A stretch of DNA of 64,000 bases from Tillandsia leiboldiana (taxonomy: Eukaryota; Streptophyta; Magnoliopsida; Poales; Bromeliaceae), in the NCBI GenBank assembly GCA_029204045.2, contig CM055067.1, positions 28,656,838 to 28,720,837 on the forward strand, in the 5' to 3' direction. A model generated the notes under the pieces. It was not told the DNA's origin, made no database searches, and worked only from the letters and a program-made list of their open reading frames with translations. Shown here in pieces: positions 1 to 10,805 of the stretch. Every line of letters starts with the position of its first letter. Position 1 is the stretch's first letter. Both the position numbers and the translations under genes were made by a program.

Positions 1-759
1 TGAAAGAACCATCGAATTGACCTAAAAGAGGCTATAAAGAAGAACGATAAAAACCTAGCCTCTAGGATTGCTCTCAAGTGTTTTATAAATTAATCGGCCG
101 TGCTCACCACATTTTTGAGAAACCCTAAAAGTCTATTTATAGTTTAGAAACCTTTGGAAAGAGATAAGAATAAAAAACTTACCTTATCTGGAAATTTTAC
201 GGACGGCGATCCGGATCGGATTTACTGCGATCCGGATCGTCGTAGCGTGATAGACAATTCCATAAAACCAAGGGTTCGGGATCCGGATTGAACTTCCCGA
301 TTCGGATCGTTCATGAATTTCAGCAACATCCAATGTTCGGGATCCGGATCAGAATAGGCTTGGATCCGGATTGGATTTGCACATGAACTAATACCCTTCG
401 GGATCCGGATTGGATCATCTTATCCGGATCCTGAACATGCCCCATGTCCAGTTTTTGATTTTTATGCAATTAAAAATTCTTCTAAGTGTTTCTACACTAT
501 AAGAAAGTATTCGGATCACCAAAATTATTTAGTTAACCATACCTGATCCTTTTGAATACTTTCTTCTTGAGATTGATGAAACTGATCCACAATTCTTCAA
601 CTTCAATCTTCAAGACTCAAGACACTGAGTGTCAACTTGAGCTCTTGTTGAATCTTCTCTAAGTCTTTGATTGCTGATTGACAATTTGATCCCTTTAAGA
701 CTCCGACTCAACTCACTGACTTGACTCACGAAATATTCCAACACCAAAATGCCGTAACA
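1..759 (-). mobile_element. Sirevirus-type copia LTR, 5' part, reversed and cut by window edge
   Basis: Read on the minus strand this matches the first roughly 750 bases of the LTR at 15160-16520: it starts TGTTACGGCATTTTG at 759 and shares the same A/T-rich leader and the cluster of TCCGGA-centred palindromes (180-440). The LTR terminus at 759 is followed by TATAG (760-764), the likely target duplication, because related LTR DNA at 53171 reads straight through TATAGCCTGC. It is more diverged from the 15160 copy than that copy's two LTRs are from each other, so it is a separate, older insertion. Whether it is a solo LTR or belongs to a full element to the left cannot be seen. Confidence 0.85.
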
Positions 760-1804
760 TATAGCCTGCAGTGCCACTTTGAGCTCGACAGAGTGCGCTG
801 ATACCTTCTTCCTCGATGGTGTCGCTCCCCTCGAGAGCCACGCCCGGGGTGGATTTGTTACTTTTGTATCGCAACTTGTCGACGCGGTCCCTCTAGCTGA
901 GCCAGTTTTGGCAGCCACGGACGTAGTCCCTCTGACTGAGCCAGTTTTGGCAGTCAGGGATGCCCTACGTCAGTCCCGTCCCTTTGTGGATGTGCGGCAG
1001 TAGATAGGCACAGGTTTGACTGGACCCGAGAAGACAGTCAGTGTAGATTGGGTGACTATACTTGAGAGTCAGTAGATGCATCATATTATCATCTGTTCCA
1101 CTTCTTGAGCATCTAGATAGAGGCATAGTAGCTGCAGAGTTATCCTTTTCCAGCTCTTTTCTTTCTGTATTACTTTGTTACTTTATGCCTCTAGTAGACT
1201 TAGTGGGCAGACCGTTGGGCTAGTTGACGGCACCCACTGAGAACTACTGTGGGAAGTAGTTCTCACACCCGTCGTGGTGTCTTTTTTCCAAGGGACTTCT
1301 ACTCCTGTTCCTGTGCTCCAGTTGCTGATCCTTCTGACCGGTTTCGAGGGAGTCGCGAGCTAGTCCCCTACCCATCGTTGGAGTGTAGCGGTACCCCTTC
1401 TAAGGAGAGCTTCAGTAGATTAATTTACTTCTTTTCCCTCTGTTGAGAGACCTTTGTTGTGAGGTATAGAGTTGTATTTTATTTTACAGTTTGAGAGACT
1501 GATGTAGTGAGGTTATTTTTGTATTGAGAGCTTGTACACTGATGTATTTATTGGAGATATCTCCCTTTTGAGTTTTGTATCAGAGGACTTTTCATACGAT
1601 CGTATTTGGGAGATGGATATTGTTTTATTTTCAGTTGTACAGTGATTGGATTTCAGTTTTTCAGTAGTTTACTTTCAGCTCTGATATCTGTACACTGTAG
1701 TTGATTCTCTTTACAGGTTAGACGCTTCGTCTATACGGGGTTTCCGTATGAGCGGCGGATCTGTTGGCGAGCCCGGGTCGCAGTTTCGACGCCGGGGCGT
1801 GACA
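760..1804 (+). mobile_element. 3' portion of a chromovirus-type (gypsy) LTR
   Basis: This resembles the last kilobase of the LTRs ending at 27316, 34527, 54193 and 61882, including the hairpin at 1239-1264, the U5 hairpin at 1732-1750 and the terminal GGGGCGTGACA ending at 1804. Its left part is cut by the Sirevirus LTR at 759. It is followed not by a primer-binding site but by a reversed gag fragment, so 1804 is the outer end of a 3' LTR or solo LTR inserted into another element. The small reading frames here are not genes. Confidence 0.75.
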
Positions 1805-1974
1805 CAGGCGGTGCTGCAACTGGCTGTGCTCTCTGCTCCGATAGGCGCATCAAACATTACATGGCCTCCTCCTGGCGTCGGACAGCCTCTGACATCTGTG
1901 CCATCTGGGCCCATAACTCCTGGGTCTCGCTATGCTCTGATAGCTCAGCTTCCCATTGCTCGGGTTACTCATCA
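1805..1974 (-). pseudogene. gypsy gag N-terminal fragment
   Basis: The minus strand encodes a short coiled-coil stretch of the type LWAQMAQMSEAVRRQEE followed by SEQRAQPVAAPP. The reversed gag at 35724-34528 has the same order (LRAQVAQLSEAVRRQEE, later LEQRTQPVVAPP). Only this sliver of gag survives between an LTR end on the left and a Sirevirus LTR on the right. The intervening heptad repeats of the other copy are mostly missing and stops are present, so it is a relic. The gag family is clear; the exact lineage is inferred. Confidence 0.6.
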
Positions 1975-3337
1975 TGTTGGGTTATACTATAATAAGGATC
2001 TAAATAGGGGAAAAACCACCTAGAGGGGGGGTGAATAGGCGTAAACGATAAACACTCAAAAATCTTTGCGTAATAAAAACCCAATGCAGAAATGAAAATA
2101 ACACGCAAGATTTTTACGTGGAAAACTGCAAAACCAGGAGTAAAAAACTACGGGACCGATAACACGGTGAAATCAACTAAGATTATAACACGTACAAAGG
2201 TGATATAACGCACTCACAGACGACTCATCCTTTTTCCATACGCTCCGAGTTGATTTTCTCCGCTCGCTCCGCAACGCGCCTCGAATCCACGATTTGCGTC
2301 CAACGCTGAATCCACGGCGTCCAACGTCGAATCCACGACGTCTGACCGAATCCACGGTCTCCACCAGGTAGTACGTCTCGATCACACGAACGTACCTCGC
2401 TCCGAATCCACGAGAGCGGTTGCACCTTGAATCCACAAGGCCACGCGAATCCACGCGCCGATTTTGGGGAAAATCATTGTTTTGTTGGTGGTGATGATCC
2501 GCCGAATACTTAGATCAAAGATAGATCGGAAATGCCATCTAAGTATTCTTTAATTTGATTCTACTCAAAATCTGAGTATGAAAACCGAGAATCAAATTAA
2601 TTAATATAGATGAAGAAACATAGAATTAAATCTAGTTATTTCCTTTCTTCTCTATATGTGGATCTCTAAGTTTTTCTCCGTTAATTTTTATCTGTCATTT
2701 CCCAGAGATAAAACTTAGTGTGGATTACCCTAAAAAATTGAATTAGGGTTTACTTATAGGTTAGAAACCATTGGAAGAGGATAAGAATCAAAAACTGATT
2801 GTAACAGAATTTTTCCCGCACGACGGTCCGGACCGGATTAGGCTCGTTCAGGACTCTCGTTGTTTTTCAGAGAATTCCGGAAAAATCAAGGTTTGTGGTC
2901 CGGAACGAAATCCACGGTCCGGACTGTTCATGCAGTTTCAGTAAACTCTACGTTCGGGGTCCGGAACAAAATCCTATGGTCCGGACTGTTCATGCAGTTT
3001 CACCAAAATCCACATTCGGGGTCCGGAACAAAACAGGGATGTTCAGGACTGGATTTGTGCATGAACTACCAACGTTCGGGGTCCGGACTGTAGTCCCCTG
3101 TTCCGGATCCTGAACATGTAACTTGTCCAGTTTTTGATTTTTATGCGATTAAAAATTCATCCAAGTGTTTCTACATTATAAGAAGTATTCAGATCACCAA
3201 TAATGTTTAGTTAAACTTACTTGATCATATTGAATTCTTCTTTCTTGAGATTGAGGTATATGATCCAAGCTTCTTTATCTTCAATCTTCAAGACTTAAAT
3301 ACTTTCACGAAATACGCCAAAACTAAAATCCTTAACA
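1975..3337 (-). mobile_element. Sirevirus-type copia 3' LTR, divergent subfamily, reversed
   Basis: The minus-strand limits are TGTTAAGG at 3337 and an end near 1975. Its length (1363 bp) is almost identical to the 1361-bp LTR at 15160. It shares the layout: an array of TCCGGA-core palindromes (2820-3110), a middle A/T-rich part, then an array of CGTGGATTC motifs (complement at 2275-2455) and the C-rich GGGGGTG tract near the end (about 2025). The palindromes here are mainly GTCCGGAC, whereas the other subfamily uses ATCCGGAT. Internal element DNA follows on the right, making this the 3' LTR of a reversed element. Confidence 0.75.
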
Positions 3338-3504
3338 ATCTCCCCGTTTGGCGGTTTCGTGACAAAACGGAGATCCACTTAAGAAAATTCAAAAAGATAT
3401 TTTGGTTGCTACCACCATACAACAAAAATTTACATTTAAGATCCAAATAAAACAAATACATGAGATAAACTCCTAAAACAAACTCTAGACTTAGACGTTT
3501 GTAC
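3338..3504 (-). mobile_element. 3' internal end of a Sirevirus with polypurine tract
   Basis: Directly beside the LTR the minus strand reads TTTTGTCACGAAACCGCCAA then a G-rich tract ending in GGGGAGATTG. This is the same arrangement as the internal end at 20155-20182, where a GGGGGAGATTG tract precedes the LTR. It is the plus-strand primer region of the reversed copia element. The rest of that element has been lost or displaced at 3505. Confidence 0.55.
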
Positions 3505-4060
3505 TGTGAAGACCCGGATCTTCGTGGTCATTACAGTGTGATCGACAGCTTGTGGAGGCCTATTTCTGTGGATAGTATTGGTTGCGCGCAAATCGGACCC
3601 AAGAAACGGACTCAGTGCGAGAAATGGATCAAGATTGCCTAATAGGGAGTTTCGCCAAAAATTAGAAGTGGATTCTTGCAAAATGGATACCGTATTTGGA
3701 TTCAGCGCGGAAAAACGATGAAAATCGGCTATTTATATGTATTTTTTCTGAGTCCGGACGCGCGAAAACGGGCAACTGGAAGTTTCCGGGGTACTTTCAG
3801 GTGCATGGCGGGCTGTGGACCGGGGTGCCACGTGTCGGCACCCCATTGGGCCGGCGCAGGAGACCCGGCCCATGGGGCGCGCTAGCGGGACGCGTGGCGG
3901 GCCGCAATTGGCCCGCCACCGCGCGCACGTGGGCGCCGCAGCGCGGTCCCCGCGTGGGGACACGCGGCGCGCGCCCACTGGGCGGCAGCGTGGCCACCCG
4001 GATCAAGCCGCGTGGCTTGATCCGGGACGCGGCTTGATCCGGGAGGCCAAACCGGGTGAC

Positions 4061-4083
4061 GTGGCGGCCCGGATGGCCGCCAC
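4061..4083. repeat. GC-rich inverted repeat in LTR
   Basis: GTGGCGGCC, a 5-base loop, then GGCCGCCAC form a perfect 9-bp stem, followed at once by ACGTGTCC. Similar ACGTG-linked inverted repeats occur in the GC island of every long LTR here. Confidence 0.6.
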
Positions 4084-4137
4084 GTGTCCGGGTCCCCTGT
4101 TGGCTGTCCGAGGGAGAGAGTGAGAAGGAGAGAGAGG

Positions 4138-4205
4138 GGATTTTATTCTCTTCTTCTTCTTCTTCTCTTCTTCTTCTTCTTCTTCTTCCTCCTTCCTCCT
4201 TCTTT
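4138..4205 (+). repeat. TTC/CTT microsatellite
   Basis: A nearly uninterrupted run of TTC trinucleotides ending in CCTCCTTCCTCC. The LTRs at 23975 and 31187 have a shorter CTTCTT run at the matching place (24850 and 32065). It produces meaningless poly-Leu, poly-Ser and poly-Glu frames. Confidence 0.9.
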
Positions 4206-6999
4206 GAGCTTGGTTTTCTTTGGAGGACTTCACAGGCAGAGCATCTTCATCACCTCCTTCATCTTCATCAGCAAAGAGATGGACAAAAGGGGCTTCATTT
4301 CTTGGAATTTGAGCTCATTCTTGGTTCTACGTTTTCACAAGAGGTAAGGCTACAATATTTGTATTCAACTCTCCCCCCAGATCTCATGTTTTTATAGAGT
4401 TTTAAGGCCATCTTTGGAACCCTTCATTTCAGTCTGGAATCCTGAACAGTCCTCAGTGTTTTGGCCTTTATGGGCAGTAGGATGGGAATATTTGGATGAT
4501 TTTTGCGGGGAAATTTCCAGGACTCGAAGATCTACGATATCTGTACGTATCATTTTCCCCAGATCTGAGTTTTTATTAGGGTGGTTTATGCATGATCTTT
4601 GGAACACCTTGCTGCATTCGTGCACAGATGGAACTTGGTGGATAGTCCAAAGTTTTTATGGGTTTTCTCCTTCACCCGAGCATGAAAATTGGAGTTCTTT
4701 AGCTCAATTTGTATCTACTCTCGACAAGGAATCCAATGGTACCTCTCTTGCAGGATTTGGAGCAAGTTTGGTTAGGTAACTTTAATGATCTTTCCAAGTG
4801 CTATTATATGGATTACTGCAGTCCCTGTTTTAGTTTTGATTTGAGCAATGCACCTTGGAATGCAGATAACTTTGTGGATACAAGGTCTTTTTCAGAAATT
4901 CAAGTTGGGACTACTTTATAACTTCAAGATGAGCAAATTCTCTTTTGTGATATGTGGATGAATCCATCTGGAAAAGCCCCTGATTTAGCTTGGAAATGCT
5001 AGCAAGTTTATGTTAGCAGTTTTGGACTGCATTGTGATTTTTGCTTCATTTGAATGTTAAGGGAAATTAATGGTGGATTTTTGAGGACTTGAAGATGTTT
5101 GTATGAAAGAGGATATCTTTGATTTACTTCTTGGAACTTCATCTTGAGGTATTTGGGGCTGCACTTACATCTTCTTAAACTTAATTTCAATTGCTGAAAT
5201 TCTGGAATTTGATTGCGATGTGTGCATTATTTTAGTGATTGTGACCAATCCGTGAGGCGGATTTGGATGATTTTCGTGGCATCGGACTTCTGGGAGGATA
5301 AGGAATACTCACACCAAATTTCAACTACAGCGGGCAGTGGATCATCAAGTTTCAGGTGGGTGGTTGTGCTTTGCCGAAAACGACGATTTACCCACTCGGG
5401 CTATTGGTTTCCCTCATGGCATAGTTGATTGTTGTTCTCTTCTCCTCGGTATAATATGATTGAATATCCATGTTTAGATTAAGTTATTTGATCCTTAGCT
5501 TATGCATGAGTAAATGATTAGTTGGTTGAAATTATATTATCTCATATGAAGTTGATATTAAGTGATCATCCTTAAACCTATTCTATGTGAGAATGATGGT
5601 GATAGTTATATGTGAATGGTTGATTGATTTATGTGAGGACTTGATGGGGTTATGTGAGAAGGACTTGGTTGATTTATTTGAGAATGGCTTATATGAGAGT
5701 AGTTGGTTTTGTTGATCCTTAACCTACAATGTGTGATGTTGGGCATAGATGTTGATTCATAACATATCCATGTGAGAATAATTAGCTGATTGATCTTTGA
5801 TCTAGCTTATGTGAAAATGGGTGTCGAGGTTGGTTATTGATCTAGTTGATGTGAGAATGACCTATGCTTTTGATTTCTAAATCTTTCATGATAAGATGGA
5901 TATCATTGTGAGTTGAAGCCTATTCCTTATGAGACTAAGCTTTGTTCACGACTCCTAATTCCTCCAAATAAGATTGGATGTTGTTGGTAGATCCTATGTT
6001 CATCCTATGTGAGATCAATAAAGGTTGTGGGGCCTTAGACTATTCATTGGTGATACATGATTGAATGTCTATGATTAAGTAATGTTAAATGATCCTAATA
6101 ATATTCATGTATGAATGCGAGGTTTGACAAGCGTTGTATTACCTTATGTGATGTTGATTATGAGTGACACTTGGGTTAAAATGTTGATTGCGCATCGTGG
6201 ATAAAATTGTAGGCTTGGTTGAGATCAAAGCATATCATGTTAGAAAGAAAAGGCCAATTTATACCTGTGAGCATCGTGTATGTGGTATAGGAAGGCATAG
6301 GCTATGTTGTACTTAATATTCTTATGCAATCATCGATATTTTGGAATAGCATGCTCAAATAAATGTAAGAACATCGACACCTGTTTTCTTTATATCATCT
6401 TGGACATTTGCATGCTTGTTTGGTCATTTAGATAGGCCACCTTTGTAAGACCCGGCTTTTCCTTAACCCTTCTGGTCACCCTCTTCTTGTAATGCCTGAC
6501 CGGGGGCCTCTTTTTTTGGCATTTTTCCGGACAGACCGTCGGGGCCCGCAAATAATTTTAGGCGGTAGAGCTCGCGGAACGGAGCGCGTGGGCGCGATCG
6601 GTTTATTTTTCCGACTCCCGGTCTGACCAGAATTAATTCTCGAAGTTGGGGTCCCCCTTAGACGCCTCGGGATCCGTGTTGGCAGCCGCACACCTTTTAA
6701 GGTAAACCCTAATTCTTTTAGTATATATATATGTAGACGTGAGGGAAAGAGGATTAGGGTTCCTCTTATTCTCTTTTGGTGGCCGTCTCTTTTCTTTTTC
6801 TTCCTCCCTCGTAGCCGCCGGCAAAGAGAAACCAAGCACACCGCAAGGGTGGACCGGTGGGGGCAAGCGGACGATCCCTCTCTTCCTCCTCTTTCGCACG
6901 TCGAGGTGAGTCGGACGCGTTTCGTTCGGGGGAATCTCCCTCTTTCTTTCTTTCTTTTGTTGGTCACGAGGAGGGAGGAGGCCCGGCGCCGTCGCGCAC

Positions 7000-7740
7000 C
7001 GCGGGCCGCGCGCCCGCGCGGGGCCGCCCGCAGGAGGGGCGCCCGCGCGGGCTGGTGCCGCGCGGGGCCGCCCCGCACCGCGGGCCGCGCGCCCGCGCGG
7101 CGCTCGGCCGCGCGGGGCCGCCCGCAGGAGGGGGCGCCCGCGCGGGCTGGTGCCGCGCGGGGCCGCCTCGCATCTCGGGCCGCGCGCCCGCGCGGCGTTC
7201 AGCCGCGCGGGGCCGCCCGCAGCAGGGGGCGCCCGCGCGGGCTGGTGCCGCGCGGGGCCGCCCCGCACCGCGGGCCGCGCGCCCGCGCGGCGTTCAGCCG
7301 CGCGGGGCCGCCCGCAGCAGGGGGCGCCCGCGCGGGCTGGTGCCGCGCGGGGCCGCCCCGCACCGCGGGCCGCGCGCCCGCGCGGCGTTCAGCCGCGCGG
7401 GGCCGCCCGCAGCGGGGGGGGGGGGGGGGGGGGGCGCCCGCGCGGGCTGGTGCCGCGCGGGGCCGCCCCGCACCGCGGCCGCGCGCCCGCGCGGCGCTCG
7501 GCCGCGCGGGGCCGCCCGCAGGAGGGGGCGCCCGCGCGGGCTGGGCCGCGCGGGGCCGCCCCGCACCGCGGGCCGCGCGCCCGCGCGGCGCTCGGCCGCG
7601 CGGGGCCGCCCGCAGGAGGGGCGCCCGCGCGGGCTGGTGCCGCGCGGGGTCGCCCACACCGCGGGCAGCGCGCCCGCGCGGCGCTCGGCCGCGCGGGGCC
7701 GCCCGCAGGAGGGACGGCCGCGCGGGCTGGTGCCGCGCGG
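7000..7740. repeat. GC-rich minisatellite, period about 95 bp, 7-8 copies
   Basis: The phrase CGCAGGAGGGG(G)CGCCCGCGCGG recurs near 7029, 7122, 7218, 7313, 7408, 7516, 7610 and 7705. Each unit also contains GGGGCCGCCCCGCACCGCGGG and GCGCCCGCGCGG. One unit carries a homopolymer of more than 20 G (about 7412-7433). Stop codons are absent because the unit has almost no A or T, so long Pro/Ala/Arg/Gly frames are open on both strands; these are by-products of composition. Confidence 0.92.
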
Positions 7741-9008
7741 GGCTGCGTCCTGCAGAGTGTTCGTCGCACGGGCTGGTGCAGTGCGAAGAACTCCGCCGCA
7801 CGCTGTAGGGAGTCGTTGTAAGTTTCGGACTTCTAAGTCTCGATTTGCTTATGTTCCTTCAGGAGTGCGGGACACTGTGGCGACTGGAGCACAGACGCGG
7901 ACTGGACGAACGCAGGACGACGCACACAAGGTGGGTACGTTCCCGGGGGTTTCGGGAATGGGGTTTAACTGTTAGAAATAGCATGTCGGGGCAAGGTGGA
8001 ATTGTCAGTCTCCTTCTGTTTATGCACTAACCCTGTTTTGTTATGTTATGTTATGCTATGATACTCAATATCAATCTGAGGCTCAAAATTGCTACACGCA
8101 CACCCGCGGTTTGGCCACCGCAAGGGTGTGCTTTTCCGGAAAAGTGGTACGTTGACCCGTGTACCCCACGCGAAGGTGGCGTTAGGAATGGGGGCCCCCA
8201 TGGGTGGGGGGTGTGAGCGGTGACGTCGAGGCAGGTGCTCGGCGGCCGAGGCAGGTGCTCGGCGGTGGCATCGGGGAAGGTGCCCGATGTTGCTTTGTGA
8301 GGCAGGTGCTCGGCGGTGGGCATCGGGGAAGGTGCCCGATGTCGTATTGATACAGGGTGTGCTTAAGGTGGAAAGTGCATGGGAAGGATAGTTGCTCCGG
8401 TGTTTGTGGTTTGCCTTATCTTTGTATACTACGCTTATCATGCTATTTCTAGTCACTGACTTCCCACTCCGTGACAGGTTCGTCCAGGGGCGAGTGCTAG
8501 GGCGCCGGTGAGGACGTTAGGGTGCTGATCTGATTTTTGGATGACTTCAGAAACAGTGACTCTTCTTTCCCTTTCCTTTTATTATTCATGGTAGCTAGAT
8601 GTGGATTGCGACACCCCCGTGGGGTCGAAGTGGATGTTGCCCTTTTTCTTCCTTTTATTTGAATAATTGAATGAATACTACGTTCTCTCTTACTTGGCCG
8701 TTTTGAACGATGAAAAAACAAAGAAAACCGTTTGCGAAAACTATTTTTAAAACGTGGGTGTCGTGTGGGCACCGAGCTTTATAAACCTTGTGGGATTTAT
8801 GTGTTTGCGAACTGTTTTCACAAACGAGGGCATCGTGTGGATGCCGCTTTCAAAACCTTGTGATTATTTATCCTTTCAAAACACCGGCCTCCATGCTCCA
8901 AGTGAATGCTAGAATGTCATGTGAATTGTTTGGTTGTTTGTGTACGAGACCCCAACTGATGTGGTTAGAGATTGTTTGTACTACGCCTTGTGAGACACTT
9001 TGTAGTTG

Positions 9009-9068
9009 AGACGCCGTGCATATACAAAGGGGCCTCTGCTTATTTGCAGAGTGAATTTGTATATGCGG
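9009..9068 (+). other. Long nested hairpin in U5, just before the primer-binding site
   Basis: GCCGTGCATATACAAA pairs with TTTGTATATGCGGC (a G/C difference and one extra base aside). Inside it, CTCTGC pairs with GCAGAG around TTATT. It lies about 110 bases before the LTR end, so it would be in the RNA leader. It occupies roughly the place of the U5 hairpin in the other LTR families here, with unrelated sequence. Confidence 0.55.
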
Positions 9069-9188
9069 CGGGTCTGTGCACGCGCCGGGGAGTAACGTAT
9101 TAAAAAAAAAAAATATATGGCTGAGTCAGGGGCATCGGTGGCTCCTCTTCCGCGCGATTCGAAACCCCCGGGGCGTGACAGATTAAGA

Positions 9189-9200
9189 TGGTATCAGAGC
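9189..9200 (+). other. Primer-binding site (initiator tRNA-Met type)
   Basis: TGGTATCAGAGC, eight bases after the LTR end, is the common plant retrotransposon primer site complementary to the 3' end of initiator tRNA-Met. It fixes the 5' LTR boundary at 9180. Confidence 0.88.
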
Positions 9201-9423
9201 GGTAAACTTTAACCACAACAGTCGGGGCCTAACATCCACGGGCGCAATACTCTGGCTACTGAGTAATAAAGTGAACACGGGATAAATAAAACGCGAGTGC
9301 TCGTTGGGGGAAAAAGGGGGGAGGGAATTAGTGTTCTTTTTCTTTTCTCCCTCTAGTGCCAGCACTAGTGGCGTGCCGTCTTATTTGAACTAGGAGTAAC
9401 TGGTACGTGCAAATGTTCAGATC

Positions 9424-10805
9424 ATGGCCAGGACTAGATCCACAGCCGAGGACACGGGGGCGGACGCAGCGGAAGCGATGACTGCGGAAAATCAGCTCCT
9501 AAGGCAGCAGCTACAAGAGATGGCGGAACAGTTGGCAGTCCTGAACGACCGCGTGCGCCAACTGACGCAGCAACAGCAGGCCGCTGCGACGGCAGAGGTT
9601 GCCCCGGGCCGTCTCCCGGGCCCAGCTGCACCGGTGATGGAGACCGAAGGAGGGGCTGCCCCCACCCGGGCCTCGGCCCCAGAGGTGGCCCCTTCGACGG
9701 CAACGGCAGGGCCGGCGGCGACACCAATCGTCGGAATTGCTCCGAGTGTGACGGTAGTGTTACCCACTCCCGCCGCGACCGCCAACGTCGCGAAGGAGGG
9801 GGCGAACCTACCAAACGAGCGAGACCGTGTGCGCGCCAACCTGGCCGACTTCAAGAAATACGACCCGCCAACGTTCGAGGGGGACACGACAGACCCCTGG
9901 GTTGTGGAGAAATGGGTGGATACGATGGAGAAATTATTCGAGGACCTAATGATGGAAGACCACGAGCGGGTCCCCCTGGCCGCCCACTTGCTCGAGGGGA
10001 ACGCCCGCATTTGGTGGAAGACCGTACGCCCCGACACTGCGTCGGGCGCTACCCTTCCGTCGTGGACTACCTTTAAACAGCAGCTATTCGGGGCGTTCTT
10101 TACCAATAGCGTGAAGAAACAACTGGAGGACGATCTAAACCACATCAGGCAGGGAACCAAAACAGTAATGGAGTACCAGAGGGAGTTCGTGAGACTGGCG
10201 AACTGTGTCCCGTTCGTCATTCGGGACGAATCCCATAAGGCACAACTGTTGTGGATGGATTAAGGACTGACATTTCCAAGTAGTGGACGCGGCAGATCTA
10301 CATACCTTTCAGAAGGTGGTCGACCGAGCCACCATCGTGGAACGAGGCTTTGCCGTCACGCGCGCCCGAAGGGAAGGCTCCCACCAACAAGATGACAGGA
10401 AGCGGACCCAGACGACTTCAGGGGGAGGGGGCTCCTCCAGCGGGAATCGGCCCCCTAAGCGGTGGAGACCCCAGCAAAGGACCAGGGGAGCGCCAGGAGA
10501 GGGACAACGCCCGGAGGACCGCTCGTGCGTGATCTGCGGCGGGGCGCACCGGGTGATGGATTGCTCCAAGAGACAGGACCATTGCTTCCGATGTGGCAAG
10601 CAGGGGCACTTCCGTTTCAACTGTCCCCTGAACCAAGGCACCACATCTTCAGCAGCCTCCGTGCCTTCACCCCAGCATGCAGGGCGGGGGAAAGCGCCAA
10701 TGACGTCAGCCCCCAGACCGCCAGCACCCCGATCTGTGGGGGAGAAGCCACCGCCTTCGGGAGGCCGCGTCTATTCGATGGGTCAGCAGGAGACACACCC
10801 GTCTG
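9424..10805 (+). pseudogene. gag: gypsy gag (capsid plus two zinc knuckles), frameshifted
   Basis: The frame opens with an N-terminal coiled coil (residues about 22-50), a Pro/Ala-rich linker and a Retrotrans_gag capsid domain (about residues 140-270, with WVVEKWVDTMEKLF and ARIWWKTV). It stops at 10263, and reading resumes one frame over at 10283. The second part carries two CCHC knuckles, CVICGGAH...C (near 10530) and CFRCGKQGHFRFNC (near 10580), which bind element RNA in the particle. ATG 9424 is used because it follows the leader and gives a normal N-terminus. The break near 10263 may be real decay or a sequencing indel, since indels grow denser toward the assembly gap. Confidence 0.85.

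Larger units (their letters stand above)
3505..6443 (+). mobile_element. 5' part of a long gypsy-type LTR, truncated
   Basis: It begins TGTGAAGACCCGGA, like the TGTGAGGTCCCGGA starts of the LTRs at 23975 and 50757, and has the same succession: a segment around GGATTCAGCGCGG with an A/T-rich TATA-like run (about 3730), a GC-rich block with ACGTG palindromes (3790-4110, including the hairpin 4061-4083), a pyrimidine-rich tract, then repeated phrases about gcgggg-aatttccaggactcg (4500-5100) and a long A/T-rich tail with degenerate TATGTGAGAATG phrases (5560-5880). It is interrupted at 6444 by the next LTR. No genes are seen; the frames in 4050-4780 cross simple repeats and stops. Confidence 0.6.
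6444..9180 (+). mobile_element. 5' LTR of a Tekay/Del-like gypsy element
   Basis: It starts TGTAAGACCCGGC and ends GGGGCGTGACA, a TG...CA pair with TGT/ACA inverted ends. A tRNA-Met-type primer-binding site and gag follow, so the right boundary is firm. The left boundary rests on the TGTAAGACC start and its fit to the family. The preceding bases ACCTT (6439-6443) would be the target duplication, but the 3' LTR that would confirm it lies beyond the gap at 13423. The LTR is 2737 bp and carries the GC minisatellite (7000-7740), short repeats of GCAGGTGCTCGGCGG (8220-8340) and a long U5 hairpin (9009-9068). Confidence 0.78.

Noticed and set aside
2860..3113. Small frames with repeated NQGLWSGTKSTV-like text
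   Set aside because: Translation of the TCCGGA palindrome array in a Sirevirus LTR; the same holds for the RIRANDPDPEG-like frames at 15437-15750 and 20427-20774.
4003..4400. Poly-Leu/poly-Ser and Lys/Glu-rich frames
   Set aside because: Caused by the TTC microsatellite at 4138-4205 inside an LTR.
6849..7975. Long Pro/Arg/Ala/Gly open frames (up to about 370 codons) on both strands
   Set aside because: They run through a GC-only minisatellite where stop codons are nearly impossible; several frames on both strands are open at once and none resembles a protein family.
9189..9200. tRNA gene near TGGTATCAGAGC
   Set aside because: This is the primer-binding site complementary to tRNA-Met; no cloverleaf is present around it or the similar sites at 16523, 27325, 36006, 54202 and 62071.
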